Part shown: positions 6,160 through 15,800 of the stretch, piece by piece
Position numbering within the stretch: the stretch's first letter is position 1
Layout: every line of letters begins with the position of its first letter
Origin: Candidatus Chromulinivoraceae bacterium
GTDB lineage: Bacteria > Patescibacteriota > Saccharimonadia > Saccharimonadales > Saccharimonadaceae
Length of the DNA stretch: 64,000 nucleotides
Assembly: GCA_035478595.1 (NCBI GenBank)
Contig: DATIJL010000018.1
Span: 1-64,000, forward strand
Reading direction: 5' to 3'
Notes under the pieces: generated by a model
Told to the model about the DNA's origin: nothing
What the model saw: only the letters and a program-made list of their open reading frames with translations
Database searches by the model: none
Translations under genes and position numbers: made by a program

Positions 6160-6783
6160 TTATACATTAGCTTCGCGTTGTCTTTTGATGATGCGAAAAA
6201 GAATATAAAGAATAAGTGCAGCTACTACTGTAAGGCTCATGTACATTTGGTAGTGCAGGAATGTCTGGATGTGGTTACCACTGTAATAGCCAACAAGTGA
6301 CCATGTCCCAACCCACAGTGCAGCACCCAGAGCGTTAAAGACGATAAACTTGGCCCACCGCATGTCACTGAGACCGGCTAGGATACCATTTAGTTGACGC
6401 AACCCCTCGATAAATCGTGCAATAGTTACAACTTTGCCTCCATGGTGGTTAAAGAAATGCTCTGCCTTGTGGAGCCTTTCGGGTGTTAAGAACACGTACT
6501 TGCCATATTTTTGAACAAGAGGATGACCACCATATTCACCAATAGCAAATCCTATGTTATCGCCGAGCACCGCACCAATAAATGCGACGACGGCTACTAT
6601 GAATATATTCAAATCACCCAAGCCTGCATAAAAAGCAGCAGCAATTAAGACTGTTTCACCAGGTACAGGAATGCCGAAGTCCTCAAGTAGTAGTAATCCG
6701 CCTACGCCTAAATAGCCATAATGCGAAATAAGCGGTGCAAGCGATTGAATAATAGGGGGAATTTGCTGTGGATCTACTGACAT
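6160..6783 (-). CDS. DedA-family membrane protein
   Basis: A 207-residue multi-span protein of the DedA/VTT (SNARE-associated) family. Members are polyprenyl-phosphate or phospholipid translocases needed for envelope homeostasis. Family marks visible: GYLGVGGLLLLEDFGIPVPGE near the N-terminus, then FARFIEG-like TIARFIEGLRQLNG and a C-terminal hydrophobic pair. The start is ATG 6783. A longer in-frame reading would run into the upstream peptidase gene, whereas this start leaves a 7-base gap. A TATAAT box on the minus strand (6790-6795) lies six bases before the ATG, giving a leaderless transcript and separating it from the peptidase gene. A second DedA gene is at 44112-44795. Confidence 0.9.
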   Translation of the reverse strand: MSVDPQQIPPIIQSLAPLISHYGYLGVGGLLLLEDFGIPVPGETVLIAAAFYAGLGDLNIFIVAVVAFIGAVLGDNIGFAIGEYGGHPLVQKYGKYVFLTPERLHKAEHFFNHHGGKVVTIARFIEGLRQLNGILAGLSDMRWAKFIVFNALGAALWVGTWSLVGYYSGNHIQTFLHYQMYMSLTVVAALILYILFRIIKRQREANV

Positions 6784-6790
6784 ACTCTTA

Positions 6791-7909
6791 TTATACAGTG
6801 AGTGAGATGTGGTTGATACGATCACTGAGTACGGTTTTGCCCGAAAGGATCCATTGTTCAATAAGTTCGAAGTACTCTTCAAGAGATTGAAGGCTTACCC
6901 ATTCACTCTCGCTATGACGGCTGCCACCATAGGGTTCAACGATGATACAGGGGATATTATAAGGAACAAAATAGCGTGCGTCGGTGCCGCCATATGAATC
7001 ATGGTACTTGGCTGGCTCACCACGAAGGCTTTGATAGGCTGTCAGAAATGGCTGTACGGCGGGATCTGTCTTATCGAAGATGACAGGATCGCCCGTTTGG
7101 GTGATCTGCACCTCTATTTCGTGTAGCTCAGCTAAGTCGTCAAGTCGTTTTTTAAAGCGGCTAAGTTCGCTACTGTCAAAGCTACGGAAATCCATGAGCG
7201 CTGAGGCTGAATCGGCAATTTGATTGACCGCTTCGCCACCTTTAATACTTGTGATTGAAAGTGTACCGTGTTCTGGGCTTTTAAACGGGTACTCACTACG
7301 AAGTGTGTGGCATACATCCATAATCCGGTGCAGTGCATTGTCACCCTCCCACGGCCGTGAGCCGTGAGCGGCTTTGCCATTTGCGTAGAGACGAACACCA
7401 AAAAAACCTTTGGCACGCTGTTCAATCTCCCAATTGTCGCCACCATCCGGGATAAAAATAACCTTTGGTCGGAGTCCGGTGGCAATGACATCAGGTATGC
7501 TGTTGCCGCCAGTTTCTTCGTCTGTCGTGAACAATACGCCGATGTTAAGCATATGAAGTTGGTTAGCGTTCTCTTTTAAAAATGCAATATAACAGGCGGC
7601 GGCGAGCTTCATATCGTAAGCACCTCGTCCATAGAGCTTCCCGTCTTGGTTACGCATAGTAAATAACTCACTAGGTGCAGGTACTACGTCAAGGTGCGCT
7701 GCTAGTAGTATGTCTGGTTGCTTTACGTTACGAGTGGTGGCATAGAACCAAGGATTGGTTGTTTCTGCAGGGCTGGCGGTGATATGAAGTCCGAGTGGCT
7801 CAATCTCGCTACGAACGAATTCCAATATGTCGTGGCAGGCAATAGTATCACTCGTCACGCTTGGAATCGCGATAAGTTTTTCTAGTATAGATGCGAGTTT
7901 TTCTTGCAT
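6791..7909 (-). CDS. M20-family metallopeptidase (ArgE/DapE/CPG2 type)
   Basis: A 372-residue zinc peptidase or deacylase. Motifs in order: LLAAHLDVVPA (first metal His/Asp) near residue 71, YGRGAYDMK (bridging Asp) near 93, TTDEETGG (catalytic Glu pair) near 130, a dimerisation-domain stretch with KAAHGSRPWEG near 180, and a final metal His in YGGSRHSESEW near 330. Length is normal for the family. The exact substrate cannot be read from the sequence. Carboxypeptidase, dipeptidase and N-acyl hydrolase activities all occur. It probably serves amino-acid or peptide scavenging, which would suit an organism living on others. Confidence 0.88.
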   Translation of the reverse strand: MQEKLASILEKLIAIPSVTSDTIACHDILEFVRSEIEPLGLHITASPAETTNPWFYATTRNVKQPDILLAAHLDVVPAPSELFTMRNQDGKLYGRGAYDMKLAAACYIAFLKENANQLHMLNIGVLFTTDEETGGNSIPDVIATGLRPKVIFIPDGGDNWEIEQRAKGFFGVRLYANGKAAHGSRPWEGDNALHRIMDVCHTLRSEYPFKSPEHGTLSITSIKGGEAVNQIADSASALMDFRSFDSSELSRFKKRLDDLAELHEIEVQITQTGDPVIFDKTDPAVQPFLTAYQSLRGEPAKYHDSYGGTDARYFVPYNIPCIIVEPYGGSRHSESEWVSLQSLEEYFELIEQWILSGKTVLSDRINHISLTV

Positions 7910-8025
7910 AGCTTCAGAATTGTCAGTATATCAGTTTGATTGTATGTTATCCATTATACACCTTACATACACCTACAGGCAAAACGGGCTAAGAACAATG
8001 CGAACGGTGGTACAATATATGTAAT

Positions 8026-9450
8026 ATGAGTGTAATTTTTAAACGAACCAAAATCCTTGCAACCGTCGGGCCTGCAGTCGACAATTACGAATCAATTGAA
8101 GCGCTTCTAGGCGCTGGTGTAAACGGCTTTCGCCATAATTTCAGTCATGGAACCTACGAAGAGCGTGACGCGCAGATCGAGTGGATTCGCAAAGCCAGCG
8201 ATAAACTTAAAAAACCTGTTGCTATTTTGCAGGATCTTCAGGGTCCAAAGATCCGTCTAGGTATTCTTGTAGATAACAAATTACCGGTTAAAAAGGGTGA
8301 TGAGCTGGTACTTGATCATGCGGTTGAGCATGACGGCAGCCTTACACTGCCAGTTCAATATAACTTATCTGAAAAGGTAAAAGTTGGCGAGCCTATCTAT
8401 ATTTTTGATGGTAAAGTTCGCACGACAGTTATTGAGATTCCTTCAGCGACAGCTGTAAAAGTCCGTGTAGAAAATGACGGAACGCTTATGAGTCGTAAGG
8501 GTCTTAATCTGCCAGACACCGATTTTGGCGGTGACATTCTTACGCCTAAGGATCTCAAAGACATCGAATATGGTGTTACTAAGGACTACAACTATGTTTC
8601 GCTTAGCTTTGTGCAGTCTGCCGATGATATTAATAATCTTCGCCAGATCCTTGTAAGCCATGGCTCACATGTACAAATTATAGCCAAAATTGAGACAAAA
8701 GCCGCTATCAAAGACGATGTGCTTGAAGAGATTGTTAAGGCTAGCGATGGCATTATGGTTGCCCGTGGTGACCTTGCGGTTGAGGCTGGTGCTGAGGTTG
8801 TGCCTATTGTTCAGCGTCGTATCGTTGCGCTTTGTCGTAAATACGGCAAGCTTAGCATCGTTGCAACCCAGATGATGGCAAGTATGGTTGACTCTCCTGA
8901 ACCAACTCGTGCAGAGGTAAGCGATGTTGCGAACGCTGTAATTCAGGGTGCGGATACTGTTATGTTGAGCGATGAAACTGCCAACGGCAGTTATCCAATC
9001 GAGACTGTCATGGCTATGAAACGAACCATCCTTTATACACAGGAACACGCGACGGTTACTCGGCTTGAAGATGTCGTTGCTATGAAAAACAGTCAGCTTG
9101 ATGCCATTAGCGCGGCTGCGGTCTCGCTTGCGCAGCAGCTTAAAGTGGATGCAATTGTAGCTGAAACTAAGTCCGGCGCAACAGCTGCCAATATTGCAGC
9201 ACATCGTCCGAATCTGCCTATTATTAGTGTTACGAGTGAGGTGGGTACTGCCCAGCAATTGGCTTTAAGTTATGCAAACAAGAGCTTTGTTCGTCCTGAT
9301 GGCGAACGTGCTGGTTTTGAGCTTGCGAAAGAGCTAAAAGCGAGTGGATACTTTGGTGACAAGCAAAAAGTCACCGTTGCGATTGTTAGTGGACGCCAGC
9401 CAGGTTTGATCGGGGCTACTGACACAATTCGTCTTCGCGTGTTAGAATAA
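8026..9450 (+). CDS. pyk: Pyruvate kinase
   Basis: A 474-residue cytoplasmic enzyme making pyruvate and ATP from phosphoenolpyruvate and ADP. Visible marks: KILATVGPAVDNYESI at the N-terminus, a beta-barrel B domain in the middle, the active-site stretch IMVARGDLAVEAGAE, QMMASM followed by PTRAEVSDVANAV, and a C-terminal regulatory domain (IVAETKSGATAANIA). It is the first of three consecutive glycolytic genes. The start is ATG 8026, with a TACAAT box (8011-8016) nine bases upstream and no Shine-Dalgarno site. Confidence 0.96.
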   Translation: MSVIFKRTKILATVGPAVDNYESIEALLGAGVNGFRHNFSHGTYEERDAQIEWIRKASDKLKKPVAILQDLQGPKIRLGILVDNKLPVKKGDELVLDHAVEHDGSLTLPVQYNLSEKVKVGEPIYIFDGKVRTTVIEIPSATAVKVRVENDGTLMSRKGLNLPDTDFGGDILTPKDLKDIEYGVTKDYNYVSLSFVQSADDINNLRQILVSHGSHVQIIAKIETKAAIKDDVLEEIVKASDGIMVARGDLAVEAGAEVVPIVQRRIVALCRKYGKLSIVATQMMASMVDSPEPTRAEVSDVANAVIQGADTVMLSDETANGSYPIETVMAMKRTILYTQEHATVTRLEDVVAMKNSQLDAISAAAVSLAQQLKVDAIVAETKSGATAANIAAHRPNLPIISVTSEVGTAQQLALSYANKSFVRPDGERAGFELAKELKASGYFGDKQKVTVAIVSGRQPGLIGATDTIRLRVLE

Positions 9451-9476
9451 ACATAGCGAAATAACAGGGTGGGGTG

Positions 9477-10703
9477 ATGACATTTTTTAAGCAGACTATC
9501 AATACGGTGCCACTGCAGCATGAAACAGTGCTACTCCGGGCAGACTATAACGTACCATTGAAAGAAGACGGCACGATTGATGACGATTTTCGAATTCGTG
9601 CATCGCTTGCGACCGTAAAAAAACTACTTGCTGATGGTTGTAAGGTCGTTATTATTAGTCACCTTGGGCGTCCCGAGGGGCGTGACGAAAAACTAAGTCT
9701 TGAGCCAGTGGCCTTGCGACTAGCTCAACTTTTGGGTGAACCTGTACGATTTGTCGACCAAACGGTGGGAGACAAGGTTAAAATGGCGGTTAAGCAGGCG
9801 CCTAAGCGTAGTGTTATCGTATTAGAAAATCTCCGATTTGACCCCCGTGAAGAAGCTAACGACGAAGGATTTGCCCGCGAACTTGCCGAAAGCAGTACGG
9901 CTCGGTATTTCGTACAGGATGGTTTTGGAGTAGTTCATCGTGCGCATGCAAGCACCTCAGCTATTACTATGCAATTGCCGAGTGTTGCCGGCCTGTTACT
10001 CGAACGAGAATACACAGTTATTACCGACGCCATGCAATCACCTAAGCGTCCGCTTGTTGCGGTACTTGGTGGGGCTAAGGTTGCTGATAAGATCAACGTC
10101 ATCAAAGCATTTATTGAAGTTGCTGATACGATTATTATTTCCGGTGCCATGGCGAATACGTTTCTTTCGTATAAAGGCTATTCTGTAGGGTTAAGTAAAG
10201 TTGATACGGATGCTAAGCCCGTCTTAGATGATATTTATGCTACTGCAGCTAAAAAAGTGGGTCAAGACAACGTGGATTCATTCTTACTCCTTCCAACCGA
10301 TCTAGCCGTTGCGACTAGCGCGGATACGGATCAACCACGTAAGGTTATTCCCATCCAGAGCGTTGCTGCTGATGAAAAAGCTTTGGATGTTGGAGATGAC
10401 ACGATTGAATTAGTATGTCAGAAGGCAAGTGAAGCCAAGACGGTTATATGGAATGGAACGCTAGGTATGGCTGAGTATCCCACTTTTGCGCACGGTTCAG
10501 CTCGATTAGCGCTAACTCTGGCAACGAACCCTAGCATCACCTCAATTATTGGCGGTGGAGACACTGCGGATTTTGTCTTGAAATGGGACGCTCAAAAAGG
10601 TGCTAGTTTTACGCATGTTTCTACTGGTGGAGGCGCAAGCCTCGAACTGATGGCAGGTGAAAAGCTACCAGGCATAGAAAGCTTGCTGGACGCCCGTAAA
10701 TAA
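9477..10703 (+). CDS. pgk: Phosphoglycerate kinase
   Basis: A 408-residue enzyme transferring phosphate from 1,3-bisphosphoglycerate to ADP. Motifs: LLRADYNVPLKEDG and SHLGRPEG in the N-domain, LGGAKVADKI in the hinge region, and GTLGMAEYP then GGGDTADFV in the nucleotide-binding C-domain. ATG 9477 is preferred over GTG 9474, directly before it. GGGTGGGG just upstream serves as ribosome-binding site. The gap to pyk is 26 bases, so they are probably cotranscribed. Confidence 0.96.
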   Translation: MTFFKQTINTVPLQHETVLLRADYNVPLKEDGTIDDDFRIRASLATVKKLLADGCKVVIISHLGRPEGRDEKLSLEPVALRLAQLLGEPVRFVDQTVGDKVKMAVKQAPKRSVIVLENLRFDPREEANDEGFARELAESSTARYFVQDGFGVVHRAHASTSAITMQLPSVAGLLLEREYTVITDAMQSPKRPLVAVLGGAKVADKINVIKAFIEVADTIIISGAMANTFLSYKGYSVGLSKVDTDAKPVLDDIYATAAKKVGQDNVDSFLLLPTDLAVATSADTDQPRKVIPIQSVAADEKALDVGDDTIELVCQKASEAKTVIWNGTLGMAEYPTFAHGSARLALTLATNPSITSIIGGGDTADFVLKWDAQKGASFTHVSTGGGASLELMAGEKLPGIESLLDARK

Positions 10704-10741
10704 GTGCGATACACTAATTAACAAAGAAGCATAAGTAGAAT

Positions 10742-11524
10742 ATGGCTCGAGATAAAAAACTAATCGTCGGCAACTGGAAGATGAACCTCAATACTCATGA
10801 GGCGAGTCTGTATGTCCATAAATTGGCCGGTATGATAGAAGTTCACCGCGATGTCGAGGTGGTTTTGGCGCCCACTGTCCTTACTATCCAATCGCTCAGC
10901 CTGCAGGTAGATCGTCGTCAGTTTAAGTTGGCAGCTCAAAACCTTTATTGGCGAGATAGTGGTGCTTATACCGGTGAAGTTTCGGCAACGCAACTGCGCG
11001 GTATTGTCGACTACGCGATTATCGGTCACTCTGAACGTCGACATATTTTTAACGAAACAGATAAAGAGATACGCAACAAGGTACAAGCGGCTATTCGTAA
11101 CGAGATTAAACCAATTCTTTGTATTGGTGAGACGGCTGGCGAGCGTACGGATGGCGAAACGAATGCGGTGTTGCACGATCAACTCGTGGCGGGTCTTGCT
11201 AATATTACGAGCGAAGAACTGGAGATGGTGACTATTGCCTATGAACCAGTTTGGGCTATTGGGACGGGTAATAACGCCATGCCTGATGACGTGCGGAAGG
11301 CGATTAAGACTATTCGCAATCAGATCAAGCATTTGTATGGTGAAGCTGCTTCAGAATCTCTCCGAGTGCTGTACGGCGGTAGCGTCACGAGTGACAGTGC
11401 TGGCGGGTATTTAATGATTGACGGCGTGGACGGATTGCTTATCGGGGGTGCAAGTCTTGACGCGCATTCATTTGCGATGATTACAGAAAAAGCGCATCAG
11501 GGCTCTAATATGGTTAAAAAGTAA
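10742..11524 (+). CDS. tpiA: Triosephosphate isomerase
   Basis: A 260-residue TIM-barrel enzyme interconverting dihydroxyacetone phosphate and glyceraldehyde 3-phosphate. Visible: GNWKMNLN (catalytic Lys), IGHSERRH (catalytic His), AYEPVWAIGTG (catalytic Glu in its loop), YGGSVTSDSAGGYL and GLLIGGASL phosphate-binding loops. Third gene of the pyk-pgk-tpiA group; only 9 bases separate it from the following membrane-protein gene. Confidence 0.96.
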   Translation: MARDKKLIVGNWKMNLNTHEASLYVHKLAGMIEVHRDVEVVLAPTVLTIQSLSLQVDRRQFKLAAQNLYWRDSGAYTGEVSATQLRGIVDYAIIGHSERRHIFNETDKEIRNKVQAAIRNEIKPILCIGETAGERTDGETNAVLHDQLVAGLANITSEELEMVTIAYEPVWAIGTGNNAMPDDVRKAIKTIRNQIKHLYGEAASESLRVLYGGSVTSDSAGGYLMIDGVDGLLIGGASLDAHSFAMITEKAHQGSNMVKK

Positions 11525-11533
11525 GGGTGGGAA

Positions 11534-12793
11534 ATGAAAGATCTAGATTTTGATGAACTTGACCGGGCGGTAAATTCCCTGATGACCAACGTCCCCAAAA
11601 CGGCGACCCCACCTGGCGAGGAAAAGATTAAGACGCTCGATATCACGCCAACACTTAGTGGCGATGCTCAGCCGCAATTTGATCGCCTCACAAAGCTTGC
11701 TGCCGAGGCTGTTGAGGGTAAAGACACACCTTCTAGTTCGGCTATTCCTCCACTTGCAACTCCAAATATTCCGTCTCGTCCTAACGCTCCAACTATTCAA
11801 AGCGCTCCACGACCTGCAGCCACAGCACCAGCTGCTCGTCGCGCTGGTCGTTTCATGGACGTCGTTCATCCATCTTCAGATATGAATACTAAAAAACCGG
11901 ATATGCCCGTTTCTCGTCAAGGGGTTACTATTGAACCTCGAAACAACGCTCCGCTTATTCAAGAAGTCTCGCCAGTAAAATCAGTTACGCCATCTTCTGA
12001 ACCGGTAGTAAGAAAAGAAGAACCAGCAGCTTCGAATCCAGGTGGTTCAGAAATACCTTCACAATCCGTCGAAGCATCGGCACCGGCAAGTGATTGGCCC
12101 GATCCACTCGATATCGTTCCTCATGCGTCGTTAAAAAACGACGAAGACGAGAAAGAAAAGACCCCTGAACCTCCTATTGAGGCTCCACAGGCTGAAGCTG
12201 AAGACCTATCGCCAGCCCCACTCACATCGCCTTTTCTTCCAGACGCTAAGGTAGAAAAACGACCACTTGGCGGGATATCGACGAACACATCAACACCTGC
12301 AGAAGAGCCGGTCGCTCCAGTGTGGGAAAAACCAGAAGAGGATGAGCCAAAGACTGTCGATGATCCTAATGCACAGCTTCCCGCTAATCCATCCGATGTA
12401 GAACCGCTTCTTCCCGAGGAGCTTAGTAATGATTTAATGGCAGTCGAGGCTGATACGACTCATGATTCTCTCAAGGAAGCTCACGATGCTACAAAAGACG
12501 TTGAGGCAGAACCTGAGAAAATGCCAGAACCGAAGACAGAGAAAGCAGAACCACATCAGGAGAAGACTGAGCCTGTGTCAACTGGCCCTACTTCAATTCC
12601 GCAGCAATACCACGAAGAGCCGAGTACGGGAGACCAAAAAAATGGCTCCATCTATGATACGGATAGCTACCACCAACCGCTTGCTCACCCGGCTAAAAAG
12701 AAGTCAGGCTGGCTGTGGGTTCTATGGATCGTTATTATTCTGGTCATAGGCGCTGGAGCTGGTGCCGCGCTTTATTTCTCTAATATTATTTAG
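11534..12793 (+). CDS. Proline/acid-rich protein with C-terminal membrane anchor
   Basis: A 419-residue protein of unknown function. It opens with MKDLDFDELDRAVNSLM. A block RRAGRFMDVVHPSSDM follows near residues 104-119. About 250 residues of low-complexity Pro/Glu/Ala/Lys sequence come next. The single hydrophobic helix at residues about 395-416 (WLWVLWIVIILVIGAGAG) ends almost at the C-terminus. This is a tail-anchored layout, with the long disordered part probably in the cytoplasm. The ribosome-binding site is GGGTGGGA. It follows tpiA by nine bases. I have an impression that RRxGRFMDVVHPSSDM-like blocks recur in Saccharibacteria but cannot name a function. Confidence 0.75.
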   Translation: MKDLDFDELDRAVNSLMTNVPKTATPPGEEKIKTLDITPTLSGDAQPQFDRLTKLAAEAVEGKDTPSSSAIPPLATPNIPSRPNAPTIQSAPRPAATAPAARRAGRFMDVVHPSSDMNTKKPDMPVSRQGVTIEPRNNAPLIQEVSPVKSVTPSSEPVVRKEEPAASNPGGSEIPSQSVEASAPASDWPDPLDIVPHASLKNDEDEKEKTPEPPIEAPQAEAEDLSPAPLTSPFLPDAKVEKRPLGGISTNTSTPAEEPVAPVWEKPEEDEPKTVDDPNAQLPANPSDVEPLLPEELSNDLMAVEADTTHDSLKEAHDATKDVEAEPEKMPEPKTEKAEPHQEKTEPVSTGPTSIPQQYHEEPSTGDQKNGSIYDTDSYHQPLAHPAKKKSGWLWVLWIVIILVIGAGAGAALYFSNII

Positions 12794-12846
12794 GCGCTAG
12801 GCCTATAACACAACACAAAATACTCACCGTGATGTAAAGGGTCGGG

Positions 12847-12852
12847 TATAAT
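12847..12852 (+). promoter_or_regulatory. -10 box giving a leaderless uvrD transcript
   Basis: TATAAT, with the ATG at 12860 seven bases after the hexamer, where transcription normally begins. Confidence 0.6.
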
Positions 12853-12859
12853 AAAGCTA

Positions 12860-15800
12860 ATGGATTTACTCAAAGACCTTAATCCCGCGCAAGCTGACGC
12901 GGTAAAAACGACGTCTGGGCCGCTATTAATCTTGGCAGGGGCCGGAAGCGGTAAGACGAAAACGCTAACGCATCGGATCGCTTACTTAATTGCTAACGAG
13001 AGCGTATGGCCAAACGAAATCCTAGCTGTGACATTTACTAACAAAGCGGCGCGTGAAATGCGTGAACGACTCGGAGTATTACTCGGTCAGGATGGTGGAG
13101 CGCGTAATTTTATGCCATGGATGGGCACATTCCATGGCATTTGCGTACGACTTCTTCGACATGATGGTGACAAGATTGGTATTTCCGCTAATTATGTTAT
13201 TTACGATGAAGACGACAGGCAAGGCCTTATCAAGCAGGCTATGAAACAGCTGTCTATCGGTGATAAACAAATTAAGCCACGCGCGGTGAGCTCACTTATC
13301 TCTAATGCCAAAAACGAACTTGTAACACCTGAAGAATTTGAAGCAAGTGCAAACTATCCGTTTCAAAAGGAGGTTGCTCGTATCTATACGTTGTATGAAA
13401 AACTACGTAAAGACGCCGGTGCACTTGATTTTGATGACTTACTCATCGAGACTGTTCGGCTATTCCGAGAGCATCCAGCAACTCGTGTAAAATGGCGAGC
13501 ACAGTTCAAACATATTCTTATCGATGAGTATCAGGATACGAACGCCGCTCAGTATGCGATTGTAAAAAGTCTCGTAAACGACGACCGTAATATTTGTGTT
13601 GTAGGTGATGACTGGCAATGTCTCACCGAAGGTAGTCTTGTGGAAACATCGAGTGGTTTAAAGAAGATTGAGACCCTTAAGGCGGGGGATACCGTTCGTA
13701 GTGCGAGTGGATATGGTAAAGTAGGCGATTTTACCGTGACGCAGCGCAAGAGGTTCTCTTATTCGGGTGAGTTGATCAAGATTACAACAAAATCAGGTAA
13801 TGTCATAACATGCACCCCGAATCACCTAGTGTTTGCAAGATGGGGGGTGAGTGATGCATTCTTTGTGTATCTAATGTATTCACAGAGCAAGGGATACCGA
13901 ATCGGTGTCGCTAAAGGCACAAGATTTGATGGCAAGAAAAATGATATAGGACTCCGAGTACGTGCCAATCAAGAGCGAGCAGACCGGATGTGGGTTTTGA
14001 AAGTATGTGAAAGCCGTCAAGAAGCGTTGTTTTATGAATCCCGCCTTGCGTACGAGTATGGCATACCGATGACTATATTTCACGCCTCAGCCCAATCAAC
14101 ATCGTTTAGTCAGACATACATCAATCAACTCTACGAAGAAATTGATACAAAATCGCGTGCCAAATCACTCATGAAAGACATTGGGCTACTGTTCGAGTAT
14201 CCGCATTTCTATCCACAAGCCACAACTCGCAATGGAATAAGCAGGCTAAATGTGAATGTCGTATTATTTGGTGATAAGCGAACGACAAGTCAAAGTCCGT
14301 GGTCAGCAAGTAGAATCTCGGCTAATACGACGAAACAAGAAGATCTTGCTGTATTTCAGAAATTAGGTATCAATGTGCGTTCGGGTAAATCAGGTGCGTT
14401 CAGGTCGGAGATGTATAATCTAGACTATGGCCATATCGAGACGATAGCTGATAAGCTTCATTCCGCGATTAATGACAGTCGTATGCAAGTTCGTAGGTAT
14501 GCGTACATGACGGAAGGCGCATCGTACAATTTCATGCCAGCAAGCCAGGTGTACGTTGGCATGGCTATCCCTGTAAAGCAACGCAATCAACTGGTAGCAG
14601 ATCAGGTTGTTGCGGTGACAAAAGAGGCTTATGAAGGTAACGTCTATGATCTTGATATTGAGAGAGTGCATAACTATATTGTTGGTGGCGTGGCGGTTCA
14701 CAACTCAATCTACAGTTGGCGCGGTGCGGATTTTACGAACATTCTTAATTTTGAGCGAGATTTTCCCGGCGCAAAAATTGTAAAACTCGAGCAGAATTAC
14801 CGAAGTACGGGTTCGATTCTTGAAGCTGCGCATAGTGTTATCACTAAAAATACTCAGCGTACCGATAAAAAGTTGTGGACAGCTGAGCCGGCAGGTGCAC
14901 CCGTTCAGGTGCACGGTGTGTATGATGAGGCTGAAGAAGCATATATGGTTGCGAGTCGTATAAACGCGCAGGCAAGCATTGGTGCTCGGCAATATGGTGA
15001 TTTTGCCGTCTTGTATCGTACAAACTCGCAGAGCTATACACTTGAACGTGCGTTATTGCAACATCGAATCCCGTATCAAATTATTGGCGGCGTAAGGTTT
15101 TATGATCGTAAAGAAATTAAAGATGTAATTGCCTACCTACGTCTACTATATCAACCGAATGATCGTATGAGTTTTAGTCGGATTGTGAACGTACCAACGC
15201 GAGGCATTGGTCCTACGAGTCTTGAAAAGTTTTTACTATGGCAGGCTCAAAACGGCATGGATATAATTTCGAGTTTAGTAAACGCCGAACAAACGAGCAG
15301 TTTGACGTCACGCGCTAAGGCGGCGCTCGTTTCGCTGGGTGAACTACTGCGAGGTCTTCAGGGCAAGGTCGAGGCGGAGGCTTCACCTAGCGAGCTTATC
15401 GATACTCTTATTAATAAAACTGGCTATCGGGATTTTATTTTGGATGGCACACCGCAAGCTGAAGAACGTGAAGCTAACCTTGGTTCACTTGTTTCTGACG
15501 CTAAATCGTTTCTGACTCTTCCAGACTTTTTAGAAGAAGTAGCCTTAATGTCCAGCGCCGACAGTGATAGTAGCGAGCAAAAAGTTACCCTTATGACTAT
15601 TCATGCGGCGAAAGGTCTAGAGTTTCCTGTTGTCTTTATGGTTGGTTTGGAAGAAGGTATTTTTCCAAATGCACGGGTGCAAGATGATGGTCCGGCTGCA
15701 CTTGAGGAAGAAAGACGGCTTTGTTATGTTGGTATGACTCGCGCTCGCGAAGAGCTTCACCTCAGCTATGCACAGAGTCGGCTACAGTTTGGCCAGCGTG

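Noticed and set aside
13619-14704. Reading the UvrD insert as a frameshift or assembly error
   Set aside because: It is in frame, has intein terminal residues and Hint blocks, and sits exactly inside a helicase motif.
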